A DNA stretch of 45,449 nucleotides, taken from an uncultured Rhodospirillaceae bacterium. Its GTDB lineage: Bacteria > Pseudomonadota > Alphaproteobacteria > Rhodospirillales > Magnetospirillaceae. The translations under genes were made by a program, and so were the position numbers. Shown here one piece after another: positions 16,651 to 24,478 of the stretch. Below the pieces are notes generated by a model. That model ran no database searches and was not told where the DNA came from. It saw only the letters and a program-made list of their open reading frames with translations. Positions within the stretch are counted from its first letter, which is position 1, and every line of letters begins with the position of its first letter. The stretch covers positions 1 through 45,449 of the forward strand of contig CAJANN010000204.1 of NCBI GenBank assembly GCA_903941095.1, read 5' to 3'.

Positions 16651-17816
16651 GCCTGGCGATCCTGGCCATCGGCAATGGACGCAGCGTCCACGTCCAGACT
16701 CGGCTGGCGGCGCTGTCCGCGCGTGGGCATAAGGTGAGCCTTCTGACTGAAAATGCCGGGCAGGATTGTCCGGTTCCGCAGATCGCGCCGCCACCGGGAA
16801 GCGGCACCATGGCGGCACTCAAGCTGCTGTGGCGGACCATCGGGACCTATCCGGCCGATCTGCTTCACGTCCACTATGCCGCCGGCTACGGGGCCTGGCT
16901 GGCCGCGGCGTCCCGGCGTCGGCCATTGGTGATCAGCGTCATGGGCGGTGACGTCTTGCCCGAGGAACAAGGCGGGCATACACCGGCGAGCTGGTGGCTG
17001 ACCCGTCGATTGCTGGCCCGTGCAGATCTCGTGACATCGAAATCAGAGTATCTGAGCGAGAAATTACGCCATCTCGGCGTGGACGACGAGAAAATCTTGC
17101 CGCTGGTCTGGGGTGTCGATCTGAACCGGTTTCGTCGCGTCGATGCGTCCGGGCTGCGGCGGCGGCTGGGCATTCCGGCCAGCGCTCCCATTGTTCTGAG
17201 CCCCCGCATCCTTCAGCCATTCTACAATATCGAGCTGATCATCGAGGGATTCGCCCGCGCCGGAATATCGGATGCCGTGCTGGTGGTGCTGGAACACGGC
17301 GCCGATCCGGCCTATCGGAGCTGGCTGCAGGAGCGGGTGGCGCAATTGGGGCTGACCGGGCGGATTGTGTTCGCCGGCAGCGTCGGGACGGCCGAAATGC
17401 CCGATTTCTACAGCATGGCCGATCTGGTGGTTGGGGTGCCGCCATCGGACGGCATGCCGCAGACCTTGCTCGAGGCGATGGCGTGCGAAGCCCCGTCCAT
17501 CCTGGGCCGGTTGCCGCGCTACCAGGAAATGGTCCAGCACGGGCAAACCGCGTGGTTCGTCGATCTGAACGCGGATTCGCTGGCCCAGGGGATCGCCACC
17601 TTGCTGGCGGACCCGACACGGCGGGCGGCCATGGCCGCGGCCGGCTTGGCGACGGTGCGCGAAAAGGCCGATCTCGGGCGGCAGATCGAGGCCCTGGAGC
17701 GCAGGCTGGACGTTGTGCTCGCGCGGCGCCGCCGTGCGGGGATCGATGTCGCGATGCTGGCGGCAATCGCCATTTTCGCCGGTGTCGCCTGGTTCGTCGG
17801 CAGGCCAAAGGCATGA
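16647..17816 (+). CDS. GT4 family glycosyltransferase
   Basis: The 389-residue GT-B protein has an N-domain with SVHVQTRLAALSARGHKVSLL, a VSVMGGDVL-like loop (ISVMGGDVL), the interdomain segment VTSKSEYLSEKLRHLGV, and a donor-domain motif SDGMPQTLLEAMA, in which the first glutamate of the E-x7-E motif is an aspartate. A hydrophobic helix at the C-terminus (about 365-385) may anchor it to the inner membrane. The start ATG 16647 overlaps the asnB stop (ATGA); a longer open frame to 16500 only re-reads asnB sequence. It likely adds a sugar to the lipid-linked repeat unit; the donor is unknown. Confidence 0.88.
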   Translation: MSLAILAIGNGRSVHVQTRLAALSARGHKVSLLTENAGQDCPVPQIAPPPGSGTMAALKLLWRTIGTYPADLLHVHYAAGYGAWLAAASRRRPLVISVMGGDVLPEEQGGHTPASWWLTRRLLARADLVTSKSEYLSEKLRHLGVDDEKILPLVWGVDLNRFRRVDASGLRRRLGIPASAPIVLSPRILQPFYNIELIIEGFARAGISDAVLVVLEHGADPAYRSWLQERVAQLGLTGRIVFAGSVGTAEMPDFYSMADLVVGVPPSDGMPQTLLEAMACEAPSILGRLPRYQEMVQHGQTAWFVDLNADSLAQGIATLLADPTRRAAMAAAGLATVREKADLGRQIEALERRLDVVLARRRRAGIDVAMLAAIAIFAGVAWFVGRPKA

Positions 17817-17875
17817 TGCCGTCCGGGCGAGTATGATATAGTCCCGCCGCTTGAGAGATTTTGGGGATCGTGGGA

Positions 17876-19699
17876 ATGTTTGGGCGTGTCGGCTGGATGG
17901 CTCTGGTCTTGTTTCTGGTGGGGCTGGGTGCGGCCATCCTCGCCGTGGGGGCGCCTGCCATCGGGCTTGGCGAGGGGGACGACTTCCTGTTCTGGAAGCT
18001 CGCCGGGCTGTCGCGATCCTCGATGGTCCGCCTCGGGCTTGGCCTGTCGATGGCGGTTGCGGCAGCGGCCTTGGCGGTCAGCATGGGGCCGCGCGTCGTT
18101 CCGATCGTTCGCAAGACCGCACCTTTCAGCATTCGCCTTTGGGCGTGGATCAATCGCGATTGGCGGGTGGCGGCGGTGTTGGCGCCATTTGGCTTGTATA
18201 TCGTCGTCTTCATGACCACGGCGATGCCCGGAGTGCCATGGATCGCACCCGACAGCGCTACCTATATCGGGTTCAGTCCGACGCGAACCCTGCTTTATCC
18301 GGTGTTGCTGCGCTTTCTTGCTTGTTTGTCCGACGATCCTAAGGTTCTGGTCTGGCCTTTTCTAATGCTTGGAGTTGTCGCCACTCTGGCGTTTGCCGAG
18401 GTGGCACAGAGGCTATTCCGCAACGTTCTGGTCACGGTGCCGGCCGGTATCGCGATTCTTTTTTGCTGGTCTTTGCTGGAGCATGCCGCCTTCGTGCTCA
18501 GCGATTATCCGTTCTTCGCGGTTTACACCTTGGCCTTGGCGGCGGCTCTGGCTGCCTTTCGCCATCCGTCGCGCGCCATGTTGGGGCTTGTGGGAGTGAT
18601 GATCGGCGTTTCGATCGCTATCCGGCCGGTGGGAATCGTCTTGCTGGTGCTGCCGGTCTTTCTCGCGCTCGTGTATTGGAGAGATTGGCGCCGATTGGCG
18701 ATCTGGCTGGTGGTGCCGCTGGGACTGGGGCTGGCGGCGCAGATGGCGGCCAATCAGGCGGTCTTCGGTTTTTTCGGCCTCTCGCGCTTCTCGGGTTATC
18801 CCTGGGCGGGCAATACGGCGCTGATGTTGACGCCGACCACCCCTGTCGCCCATCCTGAACTTCGCGATCGGATCGTCGCGATGGCCAAGCCCTACCAGGA
18901 CGAGCTGGCCGAGATCGATTCCGCGCAGGCGCGCTATATTCACCTCATCAATACAGCCAATCCGCTGATCGGCAATACCGGCAGCCTAGCCATGCAATAT
19001 GGCCAGGAGAAGGGGATCATCACCCTCAACGACGATCAGAGCCAGCGGCGCCTGGTGAACTGGATGAACAGTCTGTCGCCGCTCAATGGCGGTCTTGGCG
19101 CGCTGCCGCCCATGACCTTCCGGCAATCCATCTGGCAAGACGGGATCTTGCTTGAATTGGGGCGCCAGGCGCATGTGGCCAACCTTGACCAATTCCTGTC
19201 GCTTACCCTGTTGAAGCTGCGGTTTTCTTGGCAATCAGTCTTGCCGTGGAGTGGCATCGGACCTGACTTTTCAAGTTACCGGACACTCACGCCCGGTGCG
19301 CCTGATCTTGGCATGACCACGATCGTCGCCGAGCCGGCAAAGTCACCGATCACGGGCGTCAGCATCCGGGGGTTCAATCTGGTCGCCGAACGCTTGATCA
19401 GCTTGGCCCGTGTCGTTCCGGTTCCGGGGGTGATCCTGGTTTCGACGATGGTCGGGCTCGGTTTGGTCGCGGTGGCGCTGGCGCGGCGGCGGGCGGTGAG
19501 TGCCCGGGCCGCCGCCGCGGCCTGTCTGGGCACCGTCACCATCCTTTATCACCTGATGATGTGCGTCGCACAGATTCCCATCGGTCGCTTCCTAGTGGTG
19601 GTCGCGTCGGCGCCGTCGCTTCTGTTGTTTCTGCCGGTGGCCGGCCTGGGCTGGCTTATTGGCAGAAGGGTCCCAAGTCCCTCGGTCCAAGGGCAATGA
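17876..19699 (+). CDS. GT-C-like polytopic membrane glycosyltransferase
   Basis: About 608 residues contain roughly ten or more hydrophobic helices and an early periplasmic loop carrying aspartate in WIAPDSATYIGFSPTR. An acidic first loop is characteristic of GT-C enzymes of the ArnT/PMT type, where the aspartate acts in catalysis with a polyprenyl-phosphate sugar. A larger soluble loop spans about residues 315-440, and the last two helices are near residues 515-600. Starts at TTG 17861, GTG 17870 and ATG 17876 are in frame; I chose the ATG with TTGGGGA about 8 bases ahead. A DPM1-like GT2 at 21345 in the same operon could supply its lipid-linked donor. Family assignment is by topology, not by a recognised signature. 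Confidence 0.75.
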   Translation: MFGRVGWMALVLFLVGLGAAILAVGAPAIGLGEGDDFLFWKLAGLSRSSMVRLGLGLSMAVAAAALAVSMGPRVVPIVRKTAPFSIRLWAWINRDWRVAAVLAPFGLYIVVFMTTAMPGVPWIAPDSATYIGFSPTRTLLYPVLLRFLACLSDDPKVLVWPFLMLGVVATLAFAEVAQRLFRNVLVTVPAGIAILFCWSLLEHAAFVLSDYPFFAVYTLALAAALAAFRHPSRAMLGLVGVMIGVSIAIRPVGIVLLVLPVFLALVYWRDWRRLAIWLVVPLGLGLAAQMAANQAVFGFFGLSRFSGYPWAGNTALMLTPTTPVAHPELRDRIVAMAKPYQDELAEIDSAQARYIHLINTANPLIGNTGSLAMQYGQEKGIITLNDDQSQRRLVNWMNSLSPLNGGLGALPPMTFRQSIWQDGILLELGRQAHVANLDQFLSLTLLKLRFSWQSVLPWSGIGPDFSSYRTLTPGAPDLGMTTIVAEPAKSPITGVSIRGFNLVAERLISLARVVPVPGVILVSTMVGLGLVAVALARRRAVSARAAAAACLGTVTILYHLMMCVAQIPIGRFLVVVASAPSLLLFLPVAGLGWLIGRRVPSPSVQGQ

Positions 19700-19789
19700 A
19701 CCGCGGCGCTTCGATCCTTCACCATTGACCTGGGGCGCGGGCTGTCGTCATGGTCGCCTTTCGAAACGGATAGCATCGAGATCGTTTGA

Positions 19790-21343
19790 ATGAAAAAGGC
19801 TCTTCTGATCAATCCTTCCTATTCGCCCAGCTATGGCGGCGCAAAGGCCTCGATCGTCAATCCGATCCACCCCACCCTTGGCCTGGCGACCATCGCCGCC
19901 GTCGCCCGCGAGCGCGGCCACGAGGTCGATATTCTCGACATGTCCTGGCGGCCCTACGACTATGCCATGGTCCGCCGTCGGATCGAGGAATCACGGCCCG
20001 ACATCGTCGGCGTCACCGCCACGACGGCGCTGATGAACCAGATGCGTGACCTGTCGGTGATGATCAAGGAATTCGCACCGCACATCACCGTGGTATCCGG
20101 TGGCGCCCATCCTTCGTCCATGCCGTTTGAAACGATGATGGAAAGCCGTTGCGACGTGTTGTTCGTCGGTGAGGCGGACTATTCCTTCGCCGAACTGATG
20201 GATGGCAAGCCCCTGCCCGAGATCGCGGGGATCTTCTACCGTGACGGCGATCAGGTGCTATCGACCGGTCCGCGGGCGCCGATCCACAATCTCGATGACC
20301 TGCCGATGCCAGCTTGGGACCTTTACGGGATTGAGGACTACAAGCAAATCTCGCGGCTGATGGCGCGGCGGCCGCCGGTGACGATGGCGGAATTCTCGCG
20401 GGGGTGCGTTTTCACCTGCGACTTCTGTGCGTCGAAGGTGACGATGGCCAAGGGCTATCGCAAGAAAAGCCCGGAACGGTGCGCGGCGGAAGTCGTGCGC
20501 ATGCACGAACTGGGGTTCCGGGAATTCATGTTGGCGGACGACATCTTCACCTCGGACCAGAAGTGGGCCCGGGCGGTCTGCGAGGCGATCATCGCGACCG
20601 GCATCGATATGGCGTGGAGCTGTACCAACGGCATTCGTGTCGAAAGCGCAGACGAGGAATTGTTCCAGATCATGCGCAAGGCCGGTTGTTACCGGGTATC
20701 CTTCGGATTCGAATCGGGCAATGACGAGGTCTTGAAGAAGTTCGGCAAGGGTGGCCGCGCCTCGGTCGAGCAGGGGCGCGCGGCGGTGAATATGGCCCGT
20801 CGCGCCGGCATCGACACCAATGGTTTCTTCCTGCTGGGGCTGTCCCCCGACACCGAGGAAACCATGCGCGACACGATCGAGTTCGCCAGCAAAATTCCCG
20901 TGGATATGATGAAGTTCGGCCTTTCCATCGCCTTCCCGGGCACGGCGATGTTCAATGAATACGTTGCGAAGGGCTTGGTCCGGTCATATGACTGGGATGA
21001 ATATTTTATCTATACAGACAAGCCTCTATTTTCTCATAAGAATCTTACCATTGACGTGATCCAGAAGTGCCTTGATCTTGCTTACAAGAAATGCATTCTG
21101 TACAACCCTGGATTTATCAAAAGAAGATTGCTTAGGGGGCTTAGGACTGGCGAGTTCTTCTGGGACATCTACTATGCTATGAAGTTCTTCTTCATGCCGT
21201 CCATCGGCGAAAAGCAAGAATCGCTCTATTATGCCAGGGACCGTTGGCCGATCTGGGACTTCAAGAACAATCCGCCGACGCCGGCAAGTTATCAAATCGT
21301 CCACAAGCAGGCCGATGCCGGAGCCACTTCCAAGGGGGACTAA
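19790..21343 (+). CDS. B12-binding-type radical SAM protein
   Basis: The 517-residue protein has a Rossmann-like B12-binding domain (about 1-145), with GLATIAAVARERGHEVDILD and VVSGGAHPS, then a radical SAM domain whose cluster motif is C206-x3-C210-x2-C213 (CVFTCDFC). The radical SAM core continues through FMLADDIFTSD, RVSFGFESGND and GFFLLGLSPDTEET. The D-x-H-x-x-G motif that ligates cobalt in methionine synthase is absent, as in many members, so B12 may be bound base-off without a protein His, or not at all. In this context it may methylate or rearrange a sugar or lipid carrier. The stop is one base before the next gene's GTG. The stretch at 21001-21180 is only about 39% GC, by hand count. 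Confidence 0.88.
   Translation: MKKALLINPSYSPSYGGAKASIVNPIHPTLGLATIAAVARERGHEVDILDMSWRPYDYAMVRRRIEESRPDIVGVTATTALMNQMRDLSVMIKEFAPHITVVSGGAHPSSMPFETMMESRCDVLFVGEADYSFAELMDGKPLPEIAGIFYRDGDQVLSTGPRAPIHNLDDLPMPAWDLYGIEDYKQISRLMARRPPVTMAEFSRGCVFTCDFCASKVTMAKGYRKKSPERCAAEVVRMHELGFREFMLADDIFTSDQKWARAVCEAIIATGIDMAWSCTNGIRVESADEELFQIMRKAGCYRVSFGFESGNDEVLKKFGKGGRASVEQGRAAVNMARRAGIDTNGFFLLGLSPDTEETMRDTIEFASKIPVDMMKFGLSIAFPGTAMFNEYVAKGLVRSYDWDEYFIYTDKPLFSHKNLTIDVIQKCLDLAYKKCILYNPGFIKRRLLRGLRTGEFFWDIYYAMKFFFMPSIGEKQESLYYARDRWPIWDFKNNPPTPASYQIVHKQADAGATSKGD
21332..21339 (+). promoter_or_regulatory. Ribosome binding site deciding the GT2 start
   Basis: AAGGGGGA ends 5 bases before GTG 21345. It makes this the likely start rather than ATG 21315 or 21231, which lie inside the preceding gene. 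Confidence 0.7.
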
Positions 21344-21344
21344 G

Positions 21345-22208
21345 GTGATCAGTATCGTCATTCCGGCATTCAACGAAGAGAACGCCATCGCCGACACCGT
21401 CGCGACCCTTCGGTCCAGGTTGGATGCTGCCGGGATCACTGGTGCCGAAGTGGTCGTAGTCGATGACGGGTCTAGCGACCGCACCGGCGAGCGGGCGGTC
21501 GGTGCCGGCGCCCGGGTCTTGCGCAATCTGGAAAACCTTGGCTATGGCTTTTCCTTGAAGCGTGGCATTACCGAAGCGGCCAACGATACCATCGTGATTT
21601 CCGATGCCGACGGCACCTACCCGATCGACCGCATTCCCGATCTGCTCAGCCGGTACCGGGAAGGCTGGGACATGGTGGTCGGCGCCCGGACCGGCTCGCA
21701 TTACCGGGAAAGCGCCATCAAGGCGCCGTTACGCCGCCTGTTGCAGGGGCTGGTCGAGTTCACCGCCGGCCGATCGATTCCTGACCCGAATTCCGGATTG
21801 CGGGTGTTTTCCCGCAAGACCATCATGCCGTTCTTTCCCCACCTGTCGGACCGCTTCAGCTTCACCACGTCCAGTACGCTGGGCTATATGCTGAAGAAGA
21901 AGACTGTTCTGTACGTCCCGATCGATTATCACAAGCGGATCGGGTCATCCAAGGTGCGGCTGGTGCGCGATTCGTTGCGGACGCTGCAATATATCGTCTC
22001 GGCGATTGCCTATTATAACCCGCTGAAGCTGTTCATTCTTTTGGCGGGAATCCTGGCGGCCTTCGGCGTGGGGGGCTTCATCGCCGCCGCCCTGGGGGCC
22101 GGCGAAGCGGCCATTTCCGGTGGCATGGTGGCCGTGGTCGCGGCCGTCCTGGTCTTCGCCATCGGCCTTCTTGCCGAGCAGATCAATCAAATATCCCTGA
22201 AGGAATAA
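21345..22208 (+). CDS. DPM1/GtrB-like GT2 polyprenyl-phosphate glycosyltransferase
   Basis: The 287-residue protein reads (V)ISIVIPAFNEENAI at its start, VVVVDDGSSDRT for nucleotide binding and the metal motif ISDADGTYP. Two hydrophobic helices near residues 220-280 are placed as in DPM1/GtrB proteins, which load a sugar from a nucleotide onto polyprenyl phosphate. The product is then flipped (GtrA-like proteins; one lies at 44802) and used by a GT-C enzyme on the periplasmic side. The GTG start has a strong ribosome binding site. It is the last gene of the plus-strand operon; its stop lies 15 bases from the convergent gene ending at 22224. The sugar is unknown. Confidence 0.88.
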   Translation: MISIVIPAFNEENAIADTVATLRSRLDAAGITGAEVVVVDDGSSDRTGERAVGAGARVLRNLENLGYGFSLKRGITEAANDTIVISDADGTYPIDRIPDLLSRYREGWDMVVGARTGSHYRESAIKAPLRRLLQGLVEFTAGRSIPDPNSGLRVFSRKTIMPFFPHLSDRFSFTTSSTLGYMLKKKTVLYVPIDYHKRIGSSKVRLVRDSLRTLQYIVSAIAYYNPLKLFILLAGILAAFGVGGFIAAALGAGEAAISGGMVAVVAAVLVFAIGLLAEQINQISLKE

Positions 22209-22223
22209 GCGGGCGCGCCCTGT

Positions 22224-24434
22224 TTATTCCTTCATGGTTTTTTCGATCTGGGCCTTCGTCGCCTGGATTTCCGCCATCAGGGCTTCAATCTCGGGAGCGG
22301 CCGTTTCGGACCGGCGTAGCGTGCTGTCAAGGCGGCGCAACTGTCCCGAGATGTTTGCCAGCAAGTAGCACATGACCGCGTTGCGATAGAACTGCCCGAG
22401 GGCTTGCTTCAGACTCGCGTTCAGATTGCGCGGCGGATGAATCCAGCAGGCAGCACCGGCAATGGCGGCCAGGATCAGAAGGGTCTGGAGCCAATTCTGG
22501 CGCTTGTGATCGACCTGTCGATTCTTGATGGTGCTAATTCTATCGTAAAGGCGCAGTTCGTAGTCGGGAATCGTCTCCAGCCAGTCCTGGTTCTGCTGCT
22601 TTCGCTCTAGCATCATTTCGCTGGTCGTACGCTTACGCACCAGCGGCTCTGCCGCTGCGAGCGCAGCCGCATTCTCCGGGGGAGGCGCCTTGGAGGTGAA
22701 ATTCACACCATCGGCGAGCCCATACGAGTCGATCAGGCACCGGGACGGTGGGTTCAGATATTCCGGGAAATACGCGCCATAGATATTGAAGCCGATAATG
22801 GGTCCGACCGTTGCGAAGTCGATAGGAGCGTGTCTCTTGCCTGGTCCGGTATGAAGGTTGACGAAGTCTGTCAGGAACTTCTGCTCATTGGATTTGGTCC
22901 GCGGGCTGTCGAGTTTGAAGAAGATCACCCGCTTGCCGGCGTATGAGAAATCATCGACCAGATCGAATTTATCAGGATATAGCCGCGTCTCCTTCTTGGA
23001 GAACGGGTCGCCGCCACTCAGCGGCTTGTAAGGGATCTTGTACTTCTGAAAGAAGGTCTCGATGACATACTGGTGGAAGAAGTTGACGGAATCTCCACCG
23101 TTCAGAAACACGATCAACGTGCTCTTGTCGGACCCCAGGAAGTTGCTGGCGGTATCCTTCATGAAGCTCTCGCAATAGCCAAAGCTAAGTGCGCGCTTCA
23201 GGTTCATGTAGGGCATGACGCCGGAGAAGGTAAACGAATAGAAATGATGTTCGTTCTGGTTATAGGCGACGCGCTCGATCAGGTTGTTGGACTGCAGGCC
23301 GCGATAGTTCATCAAAATCGGATAGGGATTGAAGACCAGAACGACGGCTCCGGCGATGAACAGCGGGCGCCACCAGCGCAGCCGGGCGCGTAGCGTCGCG
23401 ATCATGAAATCGACCGCCTGGATCGACATGATCATCAGGAACGGCGCCGCATAGATGACGTAGCGTGGCTGGTTCATGCCCAGAAGATAGGCGTAGACAT
23501 AAACCAGGATCGGGACCACCGGCCAGAGTTCCAGCAAGGTCCAGGTGGACAGTCGCGCCCTTTGGACCGTGCGGGCGACGTAGAACGGCAACAAGACCAG
23601 CCACGAGATGGTGAAAACCTTCAGCCACGAATCGACGATCCAGAACGGCAGCACTTCATAGGCGCCGATATCTGCGAAGATCGAGCGGACCAATCCGATC
23701 GGGTCCAGCTTGAAGGGCAGGCCGACGATATAGCCGGCCAGGTAAAGGAAGATCCAGAACGCCCCGGTCTGGACCAGAACCATCAGGATTTTCCGGTCGT
23801 ACAAGAAGTCGCCCAGGCCGTTCCAGTACCGGCCCTCTTCAAGGCGAAGCTTGACGGCGTAACCCAGCAAGGCCATCGGCAGGGCGCCGAAAATAGCCAT
23901 GGCGTCACCGCGAAAGCCGATGGCCAGGCCGGCCGCCAAGCCGGCCAGCGGCATCAGCCATGCCGATTTCAAGGCCAAAGCGATGGACATGATGAAGAAC
24001 AAATAGGCGGTCGAGCTGTCGCCCAAGGTCTGGGCCGAAATCAGCCAGTAAGGCGCGACAAAGGCATAAAGCAGGAAGGCCAGCGGGCTGACGGCCTGAA
24101 AGCGGCGAACCACGAGGTAGGTTAGCCCGATGGCGATCGGTCCGCACAGGGCGGTGGACCACGCCATCAAGGTCCAGATGGAAATATTGAAATATTCGGA
24201 CGCATGAGTCAGCAGGAACCGCATCAAGGCCCGGCGACCATAATTAAGTTGTGCTATGCCGTGCGCCGATTCCCAGATGATGCGGGATTCGAACCCCTCG
24301 TAGGGAACGATCCAGAAGGACGGAAGAAGCACGTAGACAATAAGGAGGACGGTGAGAACGCGCTTGAGGACAGGGGCGTCGAAAAGGCGCAAGAACGTGT
24401 TTTCCGTTAGCTTCTTCAGCAAAGCGCTCGCCAT
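22224..24434 (-). CDS. Polytopic membrane protein with C-terminal coiled coil
   Basis: This 736-residue protein has about ten hydrophobic helices in the N-terminal 400 residues, then a soluble region of about 230 residues, another hydrophobic helix near 650-675 (WLQTLLILAAIAGAACW), and a charged helical tail (EIEALMAEIQATKAQIEKTMKE) that looks like a short coiled coil. An early loop holds acidic residues before the second helix (EGFESRIIWES), as in GT-C proteins, but no signature motif was found. ATG 24434 is preferred over TTG 24452 because of a GAGG just upstream. It is the final gene of the long minus-strand run, directly after the double nucleotidyltransferase gene, and converges on the GT2 at 22208. 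A transferase or polymerase role is inferred. Confidence 0.7.
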   Translation of the reverse strand: MASALLKKLTENTFLRLFDAPVLKRVLTVLLIVYVLLPSFWIVPYEGFESRIIWESAHGIAQLNYGRRALMRFLLTHASEYFNISIWTLMAWSTALCGPIAIGLTYLVVRRFQAVSPLAFLLYAFVAPYWLISAQTLGDSSTAYLFFIMSIALALKSAWLMPLAGLAAGLAIGFRGDAMAIFGALPMALLGYAVKLRLEEGRYWNGLGDFLYDRKILMVLVQTGAFWIFLYLAGYIVGLPFKLDPIGLVRSIFADIGAYEVLPFWIVDSWLKVFTISWLVLLPFYVARTVQRARLSTWTLLELWPVVPILVYVYAYLLGMNQPRYVIYAAPFLMIMSIQAVDFMIATLRARLRWWRPLFIAGAVVLVFNPYPILMNYRGLQSNNLIERVAYNQNEHHFYSFTFSGVMPYMNLKRALSFGYCESFMKDTASNFLGSDKSTLIVFLNGGDSVNFFHQYVIETFFQKYKIPYKPLSGGDPFSKKETRLYPDKFDLVDDFSYAGKRVIFFKLDSPRTKSNEQKFLTDFVNLHTGPGKRHAPIDFATVGPIIGFNIYGAYFPEYLNPPSRCLIDSYGLADGVNFTSKAPPPENAAALAAAEPLVRKRTTSEMMLERKQQNQDWLETIPDYELRLYDRISTIKNRQVDHKRQNWLQTLLILAAIAGAACWIHPPRNLNASLKQALGQFYRNAVMCYLLANISGQLRRLDSTLRRSETAAPEIEALMAEIQATKAQIEKTMKE

Positions 24435-24478
24435 TTTTGCCTCATCGCACAAGCAGGTTCAGAAATGACCTGCGATCG

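Noticed and set aside
17832-17840. TATGATATA as a -10 element before the membrane protein at 17876
   Set aside because: No -35-like hexamer lies at the proper distance, and the gap to the preceding gene is short enough for read-through.
19725-19753. TTGACC followed 17 bases later by TCATGG as a promoter before the radical SAM gene
   Set aside because: The -10 half is a poor match, so it is not supported.
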